Source of the DNA: Paenibacillus sp. FSL H7-0357 | GTDB lineage: Bacteria > Bacillota > Bacilli > Paenibacillales > Paenibacillaceae | Assembly: GCF_000758525.1 (NCBI RefSeq) | Contig: NZ_CP009241.1 | Span: forward strand, 1,240,001-1,304,000 | DNA: 64,000 nucleotides | Direction: 5' to 3' | Part shown: piece by piece, positions 54,337-63,815 of the stretch | How positions within the stretch are numbered: position 1 is the first letter of the stretch | How the letters are laid out: the number at the start of each line of letters is the position of its first letter | Translations under genes and position numbers: made by a program | Notes under the pieces: model-generated | The model's input: only the letters and a program-made list of their open reading frames with translations | Told to the model about the DNA's origin: nothing | The model's database searches: none

Positions 54337-55293
54337 TTATTCTTTATAATAATCCGCTAGGTCCGCAGTGATGGCTGCCAGCTTCTGCCTCAAAGCTGCG
54401 GGTTCGAGAATCTTAAGCGCTTTGCCGTAAGGCAGCAGGAAATAGGGGGTGTAGCTGTATAACGAGGCTTCATCCAGCAGGAAGCTGGCTTGCTCCGGGG
54501 TTCGCTCCGCAAGCATATGGCCGAACAGCCAATGGCTGCACAGATCATTCAGGACGGCTTCCGCGGACTGGATGATGACAGCCACGAGTGCGGAATCTTT
54601 ATCCTGGCCGGGAAGCAGGCCGCGCAGCAGAAACTCGCGTGCGGAGAATCCGGCAGGGCGCACAAAGCCATCCCCGGTCCGCCGCAGTCCCCCAATCCGG
54701 TCTACCCGGAAGCTGCGGATTTCCTGGCGGTGATGGCAATAGCCGGCCATATACCACTGGCCCTTCCACAGCACCAGCCCGTAAGGGTCTATAGACCGGG
54801 CAGAAACATCCGCTCCGTTTCCCTTGCGGTAGTCCATCTGCAGGGTAAGGCTGCCTGCGATGCAAGCCTCCAACTCCTCCAGCAGCGGCTGCAGCGCAGC
54901 GCCAGGTGCATGGAGCATCTCCATGCCGGCTTCGTGGCGCTCCATTTGCGACAGCTGCGCCGCATTGCTGTAGCGTTTGAGCTTGGCAATCGCTCCGTCC
55001 AGGGCTGCGACATAAGGGTATCCGCTGCCCCGGGCAAAAGCGGAGGCCTGTACGAGCGCCCTCTGTTCCCCGGTGTCGAAGAACAGGGGCGCTGCACTGA
55101 AATGCTCAGGCAGGCTGTACCCGCCTCCCGGCCCGGCGTCGGCAATTACGGGAACACCGCTGGCACAGAGCGCGTCAATATAACGGTAGACGGAGCGGAT
55201 GCTGAGCTCCAGCTCCTCCGCGAGTTCGGCAGCGGTTCTTCTCCGCTGTTGCAGCATCCACAGGATGGACAGCATATGATCGGCTTTGGACAT
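54337..55293 (-). CDS. YafY-type WYL-domain transcriptional regulator
   Basis: 318 residues. N-terminal HTH (LQQRRRTAAELAEELELSIRSVYRYI) followed by GVPVIADAGPGGGYSL and a WYL domain (about 140-230, LTLQMDYRKG, IDPYGLVLWKGQWYMAGYC). WYL proteins sense small ligands or nucleic acids. GGAGGT precedes the ATG. The likely target is the adjacent SRPBCC gene; this is inferred from position only. Confidence 0.9.
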   Translation of the reverse strand: MSKADHMLSILWMLQQRRRTAAELAEELELSIRSVYRYIDALCASGVPVIADAGPGGGYSLPEHFSAAPLFFDTGEQRALVQASAFARGSGYPYVAALDGAIAKLKRYSNAAQLSQMERHEAGMEMLHAPGAALQPLLEELEACIAGSLTLQMDYRKGNGADVSARSIDPYGLVLWKGQWYMAGYCHHRQEIRSFRVDRIGGLRRTGDGFVRPAGFSAREFLLRGLLPGQDKDSALVAVIIQSAEAVLNDLCSHWLFGHMLAERTPEQASFLLDEASLYSYTPYFLLPYGKALKILEPAALRQKLAAITADLADYYKE

Positions 55294-55405
55294 CGGGCAG
55301 AACCTCCGGTACGCCTGTTATTCTGCTCTCTGGTTGCAATCAAGCAGCGGCGTTTTATTCTCAATCACTAGGATACAGCATTCATTGTAGCCTAACGCCT
55401 CCGGG

Positions 55406-57352
55406 TTACACCATCATCTTCTTCAGACTATGGATATAGCGGGATCTGACAATGATGAAATACACGGTTTGCACAACCAGGAAAGCTGCTGATGTGATCA
55501 GCACAGGAACGGTAACATTCGTGATATCCATCACTTTCAGCACGGGACGGACAACTACAAGAGTCTGCACGGCTGCAATAAGAATAGGGATATAGAACAG
55601 CAGTGCAATCTGTCTGGTGGCGGAAGCCGACATTTCTCTGGTGCTGAGTCCGATCTTGGAGAGTGCATGGTACATCCGCATATCTGCGTTCAGCTCCGTA
55701 TGCAGCTTGAAATAGAGAAAGCTGGCTGAAGAGAGCGAAAAGATCAGGGCGATAAAGATGCCGATAAAGCTGACCATTGAGGTTCCCTGCTTGGTATTCA
55801 TATAGCTATCAGCCCGTGCACTTATTAACGTGTGCCAGTTGTCAGTCGCATGATTCCTGTCCCGGCTCCATTGCACCAGCTCACTGGAGATGACAGTCTC
55901 CGGCTCCCCGGTCTTGGGAAGCAGTGCATCCCACGCCGGGATTTTATAAAAGTAATTTATTTCACGATCATTAGCTCTAGCCGTACCGGCAGCTTTTGCA
56001 TACAGACTGTCGCTGACAATCATCACGGACGGGTTGTATTGGCCAAAAGGCATGACCGGGGGATTGATAAGATGATTCAGGACGAGTTCCACATTTACTT
56101 GATCTGCCAGCAGAATCTTCTCTCCTGCGTTATATTCGAAAATGGCATTCTGGGGGTTAAGCAGCAGCACAGCTTCTCCGTCAGACAAAGGAGGGATTCC
56201 GGTGACATCCATTTGTCCTGCCAGTTGATTGAATACGGACACCGTCAGCAATTGAACGTTGTCAAACTGGTCCACATCGTTAAGGCCTCGGATAGAAACG
56301 CGGATGAATTCCACTTTGTTCTCTGTGTACTGCAATCCGGCGTTTTCCAGGGCATCATGAATGGTGGTCAGTCCGGGTTCGGGATCGTGTCCATTGTCAA
56401 CGGAATAGTCGATAGCGAATGGACTGTTCAAATACGTCGTATTGTTCGAAGAACTGATGGATAGAAGAAGACTTGCAGCCATGCAGGCCAATGAAGTGAC
56501 AACCGTTACCAGAAACAGCATCCGCGCATTGTCTTTAACCTTGTAGCTCATTTCGTTGATCCAGAGCAGATTGGTTCCGCGCCATAGCCGTTTGCGGCTC
56601 AGCTTCAGCAGGCGGATGCCCAGCACCGACAGCTGGGAGTAGAAGAAATAAGTGCCGGCGATGCCTGTGACGGCAGCGATCAGCAGCGTGTTTGGAGACA
56701 GCTCCTGCCCGATGGAAATAGCTCCTGTTGTCAGCAGTGCAAGTCCGAGAAGCGAGAGCAGCCAGGATACTTTGGGCTCCTTCTTCGGTTTCACGCTTCC
56801 CTTGAGCAGCTCAAGCACCTGGTTCTTGCGGATGAACAGCAGGGTGAAGATTGAATTTGTCAGGAATAGCGCCAGAAAGGAAACGGAAGTGATAACAAGT
56901 GCCTTTACCGGCCAATAAAACGGCATATCTGCCACCCCGATAATATTCGTGCTGAGCAGCAGGAACAGCTTGGACAGCAGCATCCCGGCGGCCATGCCGC
57001 TCAGGATCGACAGCAGGCCGATGATCATATTTTCCAGCAGAATCAGTCTGTTGATCTGCCCGGGACGCGCGCCCAGGATCATCAGGATGCCGAATTCAAG
57101 ATTCCGCAGCTTGAGGAAAGCGCTGATCGAGTACAGGACAAAGAAGAAGGCGAAGATGAAGACAATATAGGAAGCAATTTTCATCCCGGTAGCCGAATTT
57201 TTCCCAAGCTCAATAGAGGTCACGTCAGGATGATAGATGAACACCGAATAGGAAAAGAAGATCATGACCATAAAGGCGCTGCTGAGGAAAAAGGCCATAT
57301 ATGCCCGGGAGTTGCGCCGCACATTATTAAACGCGAATTGAGGAAAGCTCAT
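55406..57352 (-). CDS. Bce-type ABC transporter permease (FtsX family)
   Basis: 648-residue membrane protein with ten hydrophobic segments and a large extracellular domain (about 330-540), the layout of BceB-type permeases that detect and remove antimicrobial peptides from lipid II targets. MSFPQFAFNNVRRN is the typical start; ATG at 57352 follows GGGAGGG. It overlaps the ATPase gene by 26 nt. Confidence 0.9.
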   Translation of the reverse strand: MSFPQFAFNNVRRNSRAYMAFFLSSAFMVMIFFSYSVFIYHPDVTSIELGKNSATGMKIASYIVFIFAFFFVLYSISAFLKLRNLEFGILMILGARPGQINRLILLENMIIGLLSILSGMAAGMLLSKLFLLLSTNIIGVADMPFYWPVKALVITSVSFLALFLTNSIFTLLFIRKNQVLELLKGSVKPKKEPKVSWLLSLLGLALLTTGAISIGQELSPNTLLIAAVTGIAGTYFFYSQLSVLGIRLLKLSRKRLWRGTNLLWINEMSYKVKDNARMLFLVTVVTSLACMAASLLLSISSSNNTTYLNSPFAIDYSVDNGHDPEPGLTTIHDALENAGLQYTENKVEFIRVSIRGLNDVDQFDNVQLLTVSVFNQLAGQMDVTGIPPLSDGEAVLLLNPQNAIFEYNAGEKILLADQVNVELVLNHLINPPVMPFGQYNPSVMIVSDSLYAKAAGTARANDREINYFYKIPAWDALLPKTGEPETVISSELVQWSRDRNHATDNWHTLISARADSYMNTKQGTSMVSFIGIFIALIFSLSSASFLYFKLHTELNADMRMYHALSKIGLSTREMSASATRQIALLFYIPILIAAVQTLVVVRPVLKVMDITNVTVPVLITSAAFLVVQTVYFIIVRSRYIHSLKKMMV

Positions 57353-58097
57353 GACTATTCCCTCCCCAGAATGAAAGTGTATCAATGATCTTCTGGAAGA
57401 AGGCCTGGCGGTTGTCGCCGCGGTGGAGTTCCGCAGCCAGCTTGCCGTCCTTGATGAAGACGATGCGGTTGCAATAGCTTGCTGCCAGCGGATCATGCGT
57501 AACCAGCATCAGCGTCGTACCTTCCTTGCGGTTGATGTCCTCCAGCGACTCCATTACGATCCGGGAGGAGTTCGAATCGAGCGCTCCCGTCGGCTCATCG
57601 GCGAGCAGAATGGCAGGCGAAGTTATAATTGCCCGGGCAATGGCCGTCCGCTGGCGTTGTCCGCCGGAAATTTCATAGGTCCGCTTATTGAGGATGTCCG
57701 TGATATTCAGTCGCCCGGCCACCCGCTGCAGCAGCGCGTCCATCTCGGCCAGCTTGCGGTTGTCCAGAGTCAGGGGAAGAACGATATTTTCCCCTACGGT
57801 CAATGTCTCCAGCAGGTTGAAATCCTGGAACACAAAGCCAAGCTTCCTGCGGCGGAACAGGGCCAGCTCTTTTTTGTTCATCTGATAGGGATTGCTGCCG
57901 CCGATCTTCACTTCACCCGAGGAGGGCTGGTCAATGGTTGAGACCATGTTGAGCAGGGTGGTTTTGCCGCTGCCCGAAGGGCCCATAATTCCCACAAATT
58001 CACCTTGTTCGATACTAAGATGAATATCGGTAAGAGCCTGCGTAAGCACTTTTCCCGGATATACTTTATTCATTGCCGTGACTTCGAGCACATTCAT
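57327..58097 (-). CDS. Bce-type ABC transporter ATPase
   Basis: 256 residues with Walker A GPSGSGKTT, Q-loop FVFQDFNLL, signature ISGGQRQR, Walker B ILLADEPTGALD. It pairs with the following permease. ATG at 58097 has AAGGA 9 nt upstream, better than the ATG at 58106. No regulator genes adjoin; a candidate operator lies upstream at 58207-58226. Confidence 0.9.
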   Translation of the reverse strand: MNVLEVTAMNKVYPGKVLTQALTDIHLSIEQGEFVGIMGPSGSGKTTLLNMVSTIDQPSSGEVKIGGSNPYQMNKKELALFRRRKLGFVFQDFNLLETLTVGENIVLPLTLDNRKLAEMDALLQRVAGRLNITDILNKRTYEISGGQRQRTAIARAIITSPAILLADEPTGALDSNSSRIVMESLEDINRKEGTTLMLVTHDPLAASYCNRIVFIKDGKLAAELHRGDNRQAFFQKIIDTLSFWGGNSHELSSIRV

Positions 58098-58206
58098 GGA
58101 ATTCATTCCTTTCTAACCGAAAACGTGAGTGTCACCCGTTGTTGCCCCTTGGGTGCTTATCTTCTGATTTCGAGTGTACAGGATGAGCTTCCGGCATGCT
58201 ATGGTT

Positions 58207-58226
58207 TTACCTTAACGTTACCTTAC
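58207..58226 (-). promoter_or_regulatory. Direct-repeat operator candidate upstream of the Bce-type transporter
   Basis: On the minus strand TAAGGTAACGTTAAGGTAA: two TAAGGTAA copies with an 11-base period, as bound by OmpR/BceR-type response regulators. An inverted relative (GGTTAAGGTTA) follows at 58232-58242. It lies about 110 nt before the ATPase start. Confidence 0.5.
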
Positions 58227-58254
58227 AGCGCGGTTAAGGTTATGTTCGCTTTTG

Positions 58255-59352
58255 TCAGGAGGATGTTCGTTTGAACCATCCCCGCAGCAGAATGGATATT
58301 GAGAGCAGCAGCGGGATACCGATTTGGAACAGCGGGTCAATCTTGAGGCTTGGCCCCAGGCCGATGGCAATATGCTGAGTATAATCCCTCGCCAGAAAGG
58401 AAGTGCCATAGATTGCCGCTCCTACGGGAAATACCCACCATTTGGCTGGTTTGCCGCTCAGTTCACTGATGCCTTTAACCGCGCAAAAGTAGAAGAGCAT
58501 CATCTTGATCAGCAGCCCGATAAAAAGCTGGGTCGTTACCAGAATATCGAGCCGTTCCACAAATTTGAGGTTTGATAAAGTACGGACTGTCTTTAAAAAA
58601 GGCAGCTGGCTGATCCCTGCAATCGTTGGCCCGAGGACAGCCACATTCAGCGCGTTCATGAAGATGAGAAAGATGCTGATGGCAATATAGGCGGTCACTG
58701 TATTTTTTACCGGCACACCGGGTTTTTCCCAGAGGGACCACAACATCAGGAATACAATCATTTGACCGAAGGGAAAGGAGACAAGATCCGGCAGTGCAGC
58801 TTCTACAATCGGCATGAACCCACCCTCGTTGACTGGACTTAGCCGGTAGAAATCAATGGAGCCCATAATGCCAAGCAGCAGCACAATCAGGAAATAAAAG
58901 AAGAGAACCAGAGGGAGCAGCACCTCGGGCAGCCGGAAGACAACCTCTGCACCCTTCCAAATGGCATAGAGTGCAATCATTACAAAAATGAACATCGTGA
59001 GTGGCAGCGGAGATCGCGGCAGCAAAGTCAAAGCCGTCAGCTCGCCGAGATCGCGGACATTGCGCATCGACTGATATGCGAAGTAGAAGCAGTAGATCAA
59101 GCCGATCACAGAGCCGGCAACACCTCCGAAATGAAATTTAAGCATGCCGATGAGGTCCAGCTTGGGCGAGCGGTGCTGGATCCACAGCAGGAGCAGCAGG
59201 AGGATGAACCCGCCCAGCGAGCCGGTGCACATCGCCAGCCATGAATCCTGCTTGACCTTACCGCCCAGCAGAAAGAGCGGCGTGCTGCCGATCTCGAACA
59301 GCATAATCATAAACGCAATTTGCAGGGCAGACACCTGTTCCTTTTTTTGCAT
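58255..59352 (-). CDS. Spore germination permease, second B subunit
   Basis: 365-residue membrane protein of the GerAB/GerKB (spore permease, APC-like) family, with ten hydrophobic segments and PFLKTVRTLSNLKFVERLDIL near residue 255, typical of B subunits, which bind the germinant. It ends the operon and is less related in sequence to the other B subunit upstream. Confidence 0.87.
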   Translation of the reverse strand: MQKKEQVSALQIAFMIMLFEIGSTPLFLLGGKVKQDSWLAMCTGSLGGFILLLLLLWIQHRSPKLDLIGMLKFHFGGVAGSVIGLIYCFYFAYQSMRNVRDLGELTALTLLPRSPLPLTMFIFVMIALYAIWKGAEVVFRLPEVLLPLVLFFYFLIVLLLGIMGSIDFYRLSPVNEGGFMPIVEAALPDLVSFPFGQMIVFLMLWSLWEKPGVPVKNTVTAYIAISIFLIFMNALNVAVLGPTIAGISQLPFLKTVRTLSNLKFVERLDILVTTQLFIGLLIKMMLFYFCAVKGISELSGKPAKWWVFPVGAAIYGTSFLARDYTQHIAIGLGPSLKIDPLFQIGIPLLLSISILLRGWFKRTSS

Positions 59353-59362
59353 AACTCCGAAA

Positions 59363-59596
59363 TCAGCCTCCTAACCACTTGATAATGAATCTGCCGGCGG
59401 GTTGAAAGTAAGCAATATATAAGGTAGCCATATTGAAATGCGGCGTTTCTGTAATCCCGCAAATGTTCTCATAAGCACACCAGACCAGAATGCAGCCAAA
59501 CCACAGCCGGTGCAGCTTCCTTCCTTCTCCGCGCAGGCGGGTGCAGCCCCAGACGAAAGCTAAGGCATAAAGCAGAAGAGTGATCGCTATTTTCAT
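59363..59596 (-). CDS. Small membrane protein of the germination operon
   Basis: 77 residues, two or three hydrophobic stretches (about 4-18, 30-47 and 58-72). Lies 12 nt after the GerC gene and 10 nt before the second B gene. Some ger operons carry a small fourth (D) subunit of this size that modulates germination; that role is inferred from position. AAAGGGG precedes the ATG. Confidence 0.7.
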   Translation of the reverse strand: MKIAITLLLYALAFVWGCTRLRGEGRKLHRLWFGCILVWCAYENICGITETPHFNMATLYIAYFQPAGRFIIKWLGG

Positions 59597-59608
59597 AGAG
59601 TAGCCCCT

Positions 59609-60892
59609 TTACTTATGCTGGATGGATTTAAAGGATTTGTTACTGAGTCCGCTCCGTTCAATTTGGATCGAAACATGCGGTTTGATCTCAATATTCTGGA
59701 ACATGCGGTCCCAGCTTTTGTCCTTCTCAATCTGCTTCCAGCGCTTGCGGTCACTGCGGTGAATCCTCACAGCAAAGCCCGTGACGTCCGCTCCCAGCCG
59801 CTTGACCTCACTCCAGGAGTTGCCCACGAGTTCCAGAATACGCTGTTCAATGGCTTGCTCCATCCCTGTTATTGAAGTCCGTTCATTCAAATCCATGACG
59901 CTTCCAAGCTCCTGCAATACGCCGCTTCCTTTGATGTTCACATCCATGATGTAGTGATCTTTATCCCAGACGGGATGAACGGAAGTGGTCGAATTCTGGA
60001 GGATGAAGGAAGCGTCCGGTTTGTCGCTGATTTCGGGGCGGGAGGCGAAGGCGATGGTGGCAGAATCAATTTTGTTCGTCAGAAAGGACAAGCCGAAGGC
60101 TTGCTTCTGCGTTAGCCATCCCACCAGTTTTTCACCTTTTAAGACACCGAGCCTTCCGAGCGCCAGCCGTGAAGGCAGGTCGGTCCGTCCAGTCTCACTG
60201 GTCTCATCCATGATCTGGTCGCCGGTAAGGAAGATTTCCGGCAGCACGGCACTTCCGGATTCGGAGGACAGGGCCATGGCCAGTTCAAACAGCCGGATGC
60301 CGGGGTAAAAGGAGAGCAGCTTCGATTCCTGCTCAATCATGAGCTGGATACCGGCTCCCTGATTTTTGGTCAGCTGCATCAGCTGATTCAGAATATCTCC
60401 GGCTTCGTCTTTGGATAGAAATACATATACAGTTTCCCGGGCGTCCTGCTTGCGCAGGAACATGTCGATCAGTTGACTGATCCCGTGTTTGGCCAGAGAC
60501 TCTCCAATTATGGCGATGCGCGAATGAGAAAAAAACATCTCACGCGTACTGGTCAGATTGGTTCTTTCTATCGCGTCCATAATCGTTGGTCCTTTTACCG
60601 AGAAGGTGACGAACGGTGGAGAGCTGGTGCTCCCGCCTCCACTGCCTCCCATGCTGCTGGCACCGGAAGAAGGGTTGATGACCTGGTATGTGGCTTTCCA
60701 TTCGTTATTCTTCCAGTCATATGCCGAACCGGAGGTAATGCCCAGCTCACTCAGTTCCCGGTCATCCCAGCATCCGGTCAGCAAAGTCGACAGGAGGGGG
60801 AGGCAGAGACCAATGCAGAGCGTTTTTTTCGCGGCGTAAGCCAGAGGCCTCGCGGGATTTGCTGAATAGGATTCGGTGTGCTGCTGCTTCAT
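59609..60892 (-). CDS. Ger(x)C family germination lipoprotein
   Basis: 427 residues. A signal sequence ending in the lipobox LLTGC (about residue 42) is followed by WDDRELSELGI, the hallmark of GerC proteins, and the C-terminal Ger(x)C domain. It anchors in the inner spore membrane with A and B. ATG at 60892 overlaps the stop of the B gene (ATGA). A Gly/Ser insert occurs at about residues 80-95. Confidence 0.9.
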   Translation of the reverse strand: MKQQHTESYSANPARPLAYAAKKTLCIGLCLPLLSTLLTGCWDDRELSELGITSGSAYDWKNNEWKATYQVINPSSGASSMGGSGGGSTSSPPFVTFSVKGPTIMDAIERTNLTSTREMFFSHSRIAIIGESLAKHGISQLIDMFLRKQDARETVYVFLSKDEAGDILNQLMQLTKNQGAGIQLMIEQESKLLSFYPGIRLFELAMALSSESGSAVLPEIFLTGDQIMDETSETGRTDLPSRLALGRLGVLKGEKLVGWLTQKQAFGLSFLTNKIDSATIAFASRPEISDKPDASFILQNSTTSVHPVWDKDHYIMDVNIKGSGVLQELGSVMDLNERTSITGMEQAIEQRILELVGNSWSEVKRLGADVTGFAVRIHRSDRKRWKQIEKDKSWDRMFQNIEIKPHVSIQIERSGLSNKSFKSIQHK

Positions 60893-61992
60893 GTTTCCCA
60901 CCCCTTAGGTTTGGATTTTGGCTTCTGGAGCCGGTGAAGCAGGAGCGCAGCCAGCGGAACGAGTACATTGAACAGGAAGAAGACCGAGAAACGCCCTTCC
61001 TTGTTGTAGAGATTCAATTGGTCTGCGCTCTGCCAGGTAAAGAGACACTCTAAAGCGATTATCAGACCCAAGGCTCCGATAAAAGGCCGATTGCTGTTTA
61101 CCCGAAAGGTCTGCTTGAAGCATTCGACCGTCGCAAACAGAAAGATCGAGAATTTCAGATAGATGGACAGGACCCAATAGGAGATGAACAGAATGTCCAG
61201 CTTTTCGATAAATCTGCCGATATGAACAACCCCGGCGGTGGAAAAACCCGGATATGTGCTGAGCTTGATGAATTCGGACCCGAACACCATCAGTGTCGTT
61301 ACGAGCGAAAACATCATCAGCCCAGCAACGAAAAGAAGTCCTGCCCAGCTGGCGATGCGCGCTTTTTGCGGATTCTGCAAATAAGGAGCCAGAAACAGCA
61401 GCACCGCGACTTCGGACATCCAGGTAGCCGGTGTTATGCCGGCCAGTGTCAAGGAGGCCAGAGAGTGATCAAAGATCGGCAGCAGCTGATGCACATCCAT
61501 GTCCCGGTACAGCCCGAACAGATAGAGCGGCACGAAGAAAAAGTACAGCAGCAGCACGAGGGTGTTTACTCTGGCGATGGACTCGAGGCCCTGCCTGACC
61601 ATATAGATCGTAATTAATAGAATCAGGATGGTCATTACGGTGACCGGGGTGTCGATGAGTACATTGTCTTTGATGAAATTGACGAATTCGCGCAAAATGG
61701 TTGCCGATGTGTCCAGGTAGAACTGCAGCATCAATAGGCCCAGAATTGTAGCAGCAACAGGAGAACTCATCTCGCCAATCCAGGTCAGAAACGGTGCGCC
61801 ATTGCTGTAGCGGATGACGGTCCCGACAATCGCCGCGAACACGAGCCCGGCCAGAGTCGATAACAAAATAGCCAGCGGCGCGTCCTGCTCCGCGTAGTTG
61901 CCAATGATGACGGGAAGCACGACGGTGGCTGTCGGCAAGATAGTGTTGACGATCAGCATGGCGGCCTGGGTGGTGCCGATTTTACCGTTCAA
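60889..61992 (-). CDS. Spore germination permease, first B subunit
   Basis: 367 residues, ten hydrophobic segments, GerAB-like (TTQAAMLIVNTILPTATVVLP; FIEKLDILFISYWVLSIYLKFSIFL). It would bind a germinant. Overlaps the A-subunit gene by 4 nt. Confidence 0.9.
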   Translation of the reverse strand: MNGKIGTTQAAMLIVNTILPTATVVLPVIIGNYAEQDAPLAILLSTLAGLVFAAIVGTVIRYSNGAPFLTWIGEMSSPVAATILGLLMLQFYLDTSATILREFVNFIKDNVLIDTPVTVMTILILLITIYMVRQGLESIARVNTLVLLLYFFFVPLYLFGLYRDMDVHQLLPIFDHSLASLTLAGITPATWMSEVAVLLFLAPYLQNPQKARIASWAGLLFVAGLMMFSLVTTLMVFGSEFIKLSTYPGFSTAGVVHIGRFIEKLDILFISYWVLSIYLKFSIFLFATVECFKQTFRVNSNRPFIGALGLIIALECLFTWQSADQLNLYNKEGRFSVFFLFNVLVPLAALLLHRLQKPKSKPKGWET

Positions 61993-63608
61993 CTGGGATC
62001 CTCCTCCTGCGGCTGCCGGGTTTGCTGGTTGTTCTGCGCCTCTTCTTGCGGCTGCGGCTTTTGATCCGGGCCTTGTCTGCGTGTTTCTTTGCCCAAATTG
62101 GTCTTTGGCCGCATGGTCATGCTCCAGAGCGGAACGCGGAAAAAAATATCCTTCAAATATCGCGGAGTCATTGGAGCTACCGGGGACAGGTACGGCACAC
62201 CAAAGGAACGCAGTCCGGCCAAATGAATCAGCAGCACCATCAAAAAGGACATGATGCCGAACAGGCCAAGGGTAGCGGCGATCAGCATCATGACAAACCG
62301 GATCAGGCGGATCGAATTGGCGATAGCCAGGGACGGGATGACAAAGTTAGAGATGGCGGTAAACGACACCACGATAACCATGGCTGCGGAGACGAGTCCG
62401 GCTTGAACGGCGGCCTGTCCCAGCACGAGTGCCCCAACGATGGAAATCGCCGGCCCGATGGTGCGCGGCATACGGACCCCGGCCTCGCGCAGCACATCGA
62501 AAGTCAGTTCCATCAGCAGCGCTTCCGCCAGTGCCGGAAACGGTACGCCTTCACGCTGGGCGGCCAGGCTGATCAGCAGGGTTGTCGGCAGCATTTCCTG
62601 GTGAAAGGTAGTCACGGCGATATACAAGGCCGGCAGCAGCATGGATACAAAAAAAGCGGCATACCGGATTAGCCGCAGGAAAGAAGAAATATCAAAACGC
62701 TGATAATAATCTTCACTCGACTGAAAAAAATTGAAGAAAGTGGAGGGGGCAAGCAGTGCAAAGGGAGTCCCGTCAATAATAATTCCGACCTGGCCCTCCA
62801 GAATGCCTCCGGCAAGCGCATCCGGACGTTCCGTGTTCTGAATGGTCGGAAAGGGAGTCAGTCCGCCATCCTGAATGAATTCCTCGATGTAATTGCTCTC
62901 CAGAATGCTGTCGGTTTCAATCGCGTTTAAGCGCCGGCGGATTTCCGCCACCACCTGTTCGCTGGCGATACCCTCCAGGTAGACAAGCGCCACACCGGTC
63001 TGAGTGCGCTGACCGATCTTATACTCTTCTATTCTAAGATCGGAGGTTTTGAGTCTGCGCCGCAGCATGGAGGTGCCTGTCCGCAGGCTCTCCGTGAAGC
63101 CTTCTTTGGGTCCGCGGATAACACCTTGGGAGGTTGGCTCGTTGATGCTTCTTTTCTCCCAGCCGGAGGTATCGGCAGCCATTGCCACCTGAAGTCCTTC
63201 AAACAGAATGAGGGTATAGCCGTCGAAGAGCATGGGGAGCAGGCTCTCCAGTGTTTTGCCTTCTTTGACGCCCCCGACCGGCAGCATCTGATCTTTAATC
63301 AGGCTGAAGGCGTCCTCGGCGGTAATGGCGCCGCTCTTGGGGGCAACCATTTCCATCAGCGGCTGCAGCACCGTCTGGTTGACGGCATCCGCATTAACGA
63401 GTCCGTCGATATATATAAAAGCAAGAGAGAGGGAGCTTAAAGATTCATTAGTGAATCTGCGGAAAACAACGTCGGAGCTTTGACCGATCCGCTTAGTAAT
63501 CTCCTGCAAGGTAATATCAAGTGAGGGGTGAAGAGGCAGCGGTGCAGGAACGGAAGTCGGGGCGGGATCTGTTCCTTTCTTGCGGCGTTGCTGCAGATGG
63601 GTTGGCAT
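61989..63608 (-). CDS. Spore germination protein, GerA family A subunit
   Basis: 539 residues: an N-terminal cytoplasmic domain (about 1-290), then five hydrophobic segments and a basic tail. SSDVVFRRFTN, EGIASEQVVAEIRRRL, LEGQVGIIIDGTPFALLAPSTFFNFFQSSEDYYQRF and LMELTFDVLREAGVRMP are GerAA-type signatures. AGGAGGAG precedes the ATG. First gene of an A-B-C-small-B' operon, expected in the forespore. Confidence 0.93.
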   Translation of the reverse strand: MPTHLQQRRKKGTDPAPTSVPAPLPLHPSLDITLQEITKRIGQSSDVVFRRFTNESLSSLSLAFIYIDGLVNADAVNQTVLQPLMEMVAPKSGAITAEDAFSLIKDQMLPVGGVKEGKTLESLLPMLFDGYTLILFEGLQVAMAADTSGWEKRSINEPTSQGVIRGPKEGFTESLRTGTSMLRRRLKTSDLRIEEYKIGQRTQTGVALVYLEGIASEQVVAEIRRRLNAIETDSILESNYIEEFIQDGGLTPFPTIQNTERPDALAGGILEGQVGIIIDGTPFALLAPSTFFNFFQSSEDYYQRFDISSFLRLIRYAAFFVSMLLPALYIAVTTFHQEMLPTTLLISLAAQREGVPFPALAEALLMELTFDVLREAGVRMPRTIGPAISIVGALVLGQAAVQAGLVSAAMVIVVSFTAISNFVIPSLAIANSIRLIRFVMMLIAATLGLFGIMSFLMVLLIHLAGLRSFGVPYLSPVAPMTPRYLKDIFFRVPLWSMTMRPKTNLGKETRRQGPDQKPQPQEEAQNNQQTRQPQEEDPS

Positions 63609-63648
63609 CGATACTCCTCCTCGTTGCTGGATACTGGATGATTTGCTG

Positions 63649-63679
63649 TATTATCCCCTGGGAGCGGATTCCTTATTCT
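63649..63679 (-). promoter_or_regulatory. Candidate sigma-G promoter of the ger operon
   Basis: Minus-strand AGAATA (63674-63679) and GATAATA (63649-63655), 18 nt apart, about 40 nt before the gerA-type start. Similar to but not matching the sigma-G consensus. Confidence 0.35.
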
Positions 63680-63815
63680 GACTGCATTATGAGATTAGCA
63701 GACATAAAGAAGAGAGCACTCTACCGGCCATTTGGTCATGGCGGGCGGAATGCTCCCGGTTGTGAAGCTTGTGGCAGCTCCAGCCAGCCTTAGGAAGCTG
63801 AGCGGATGCTGCAGT

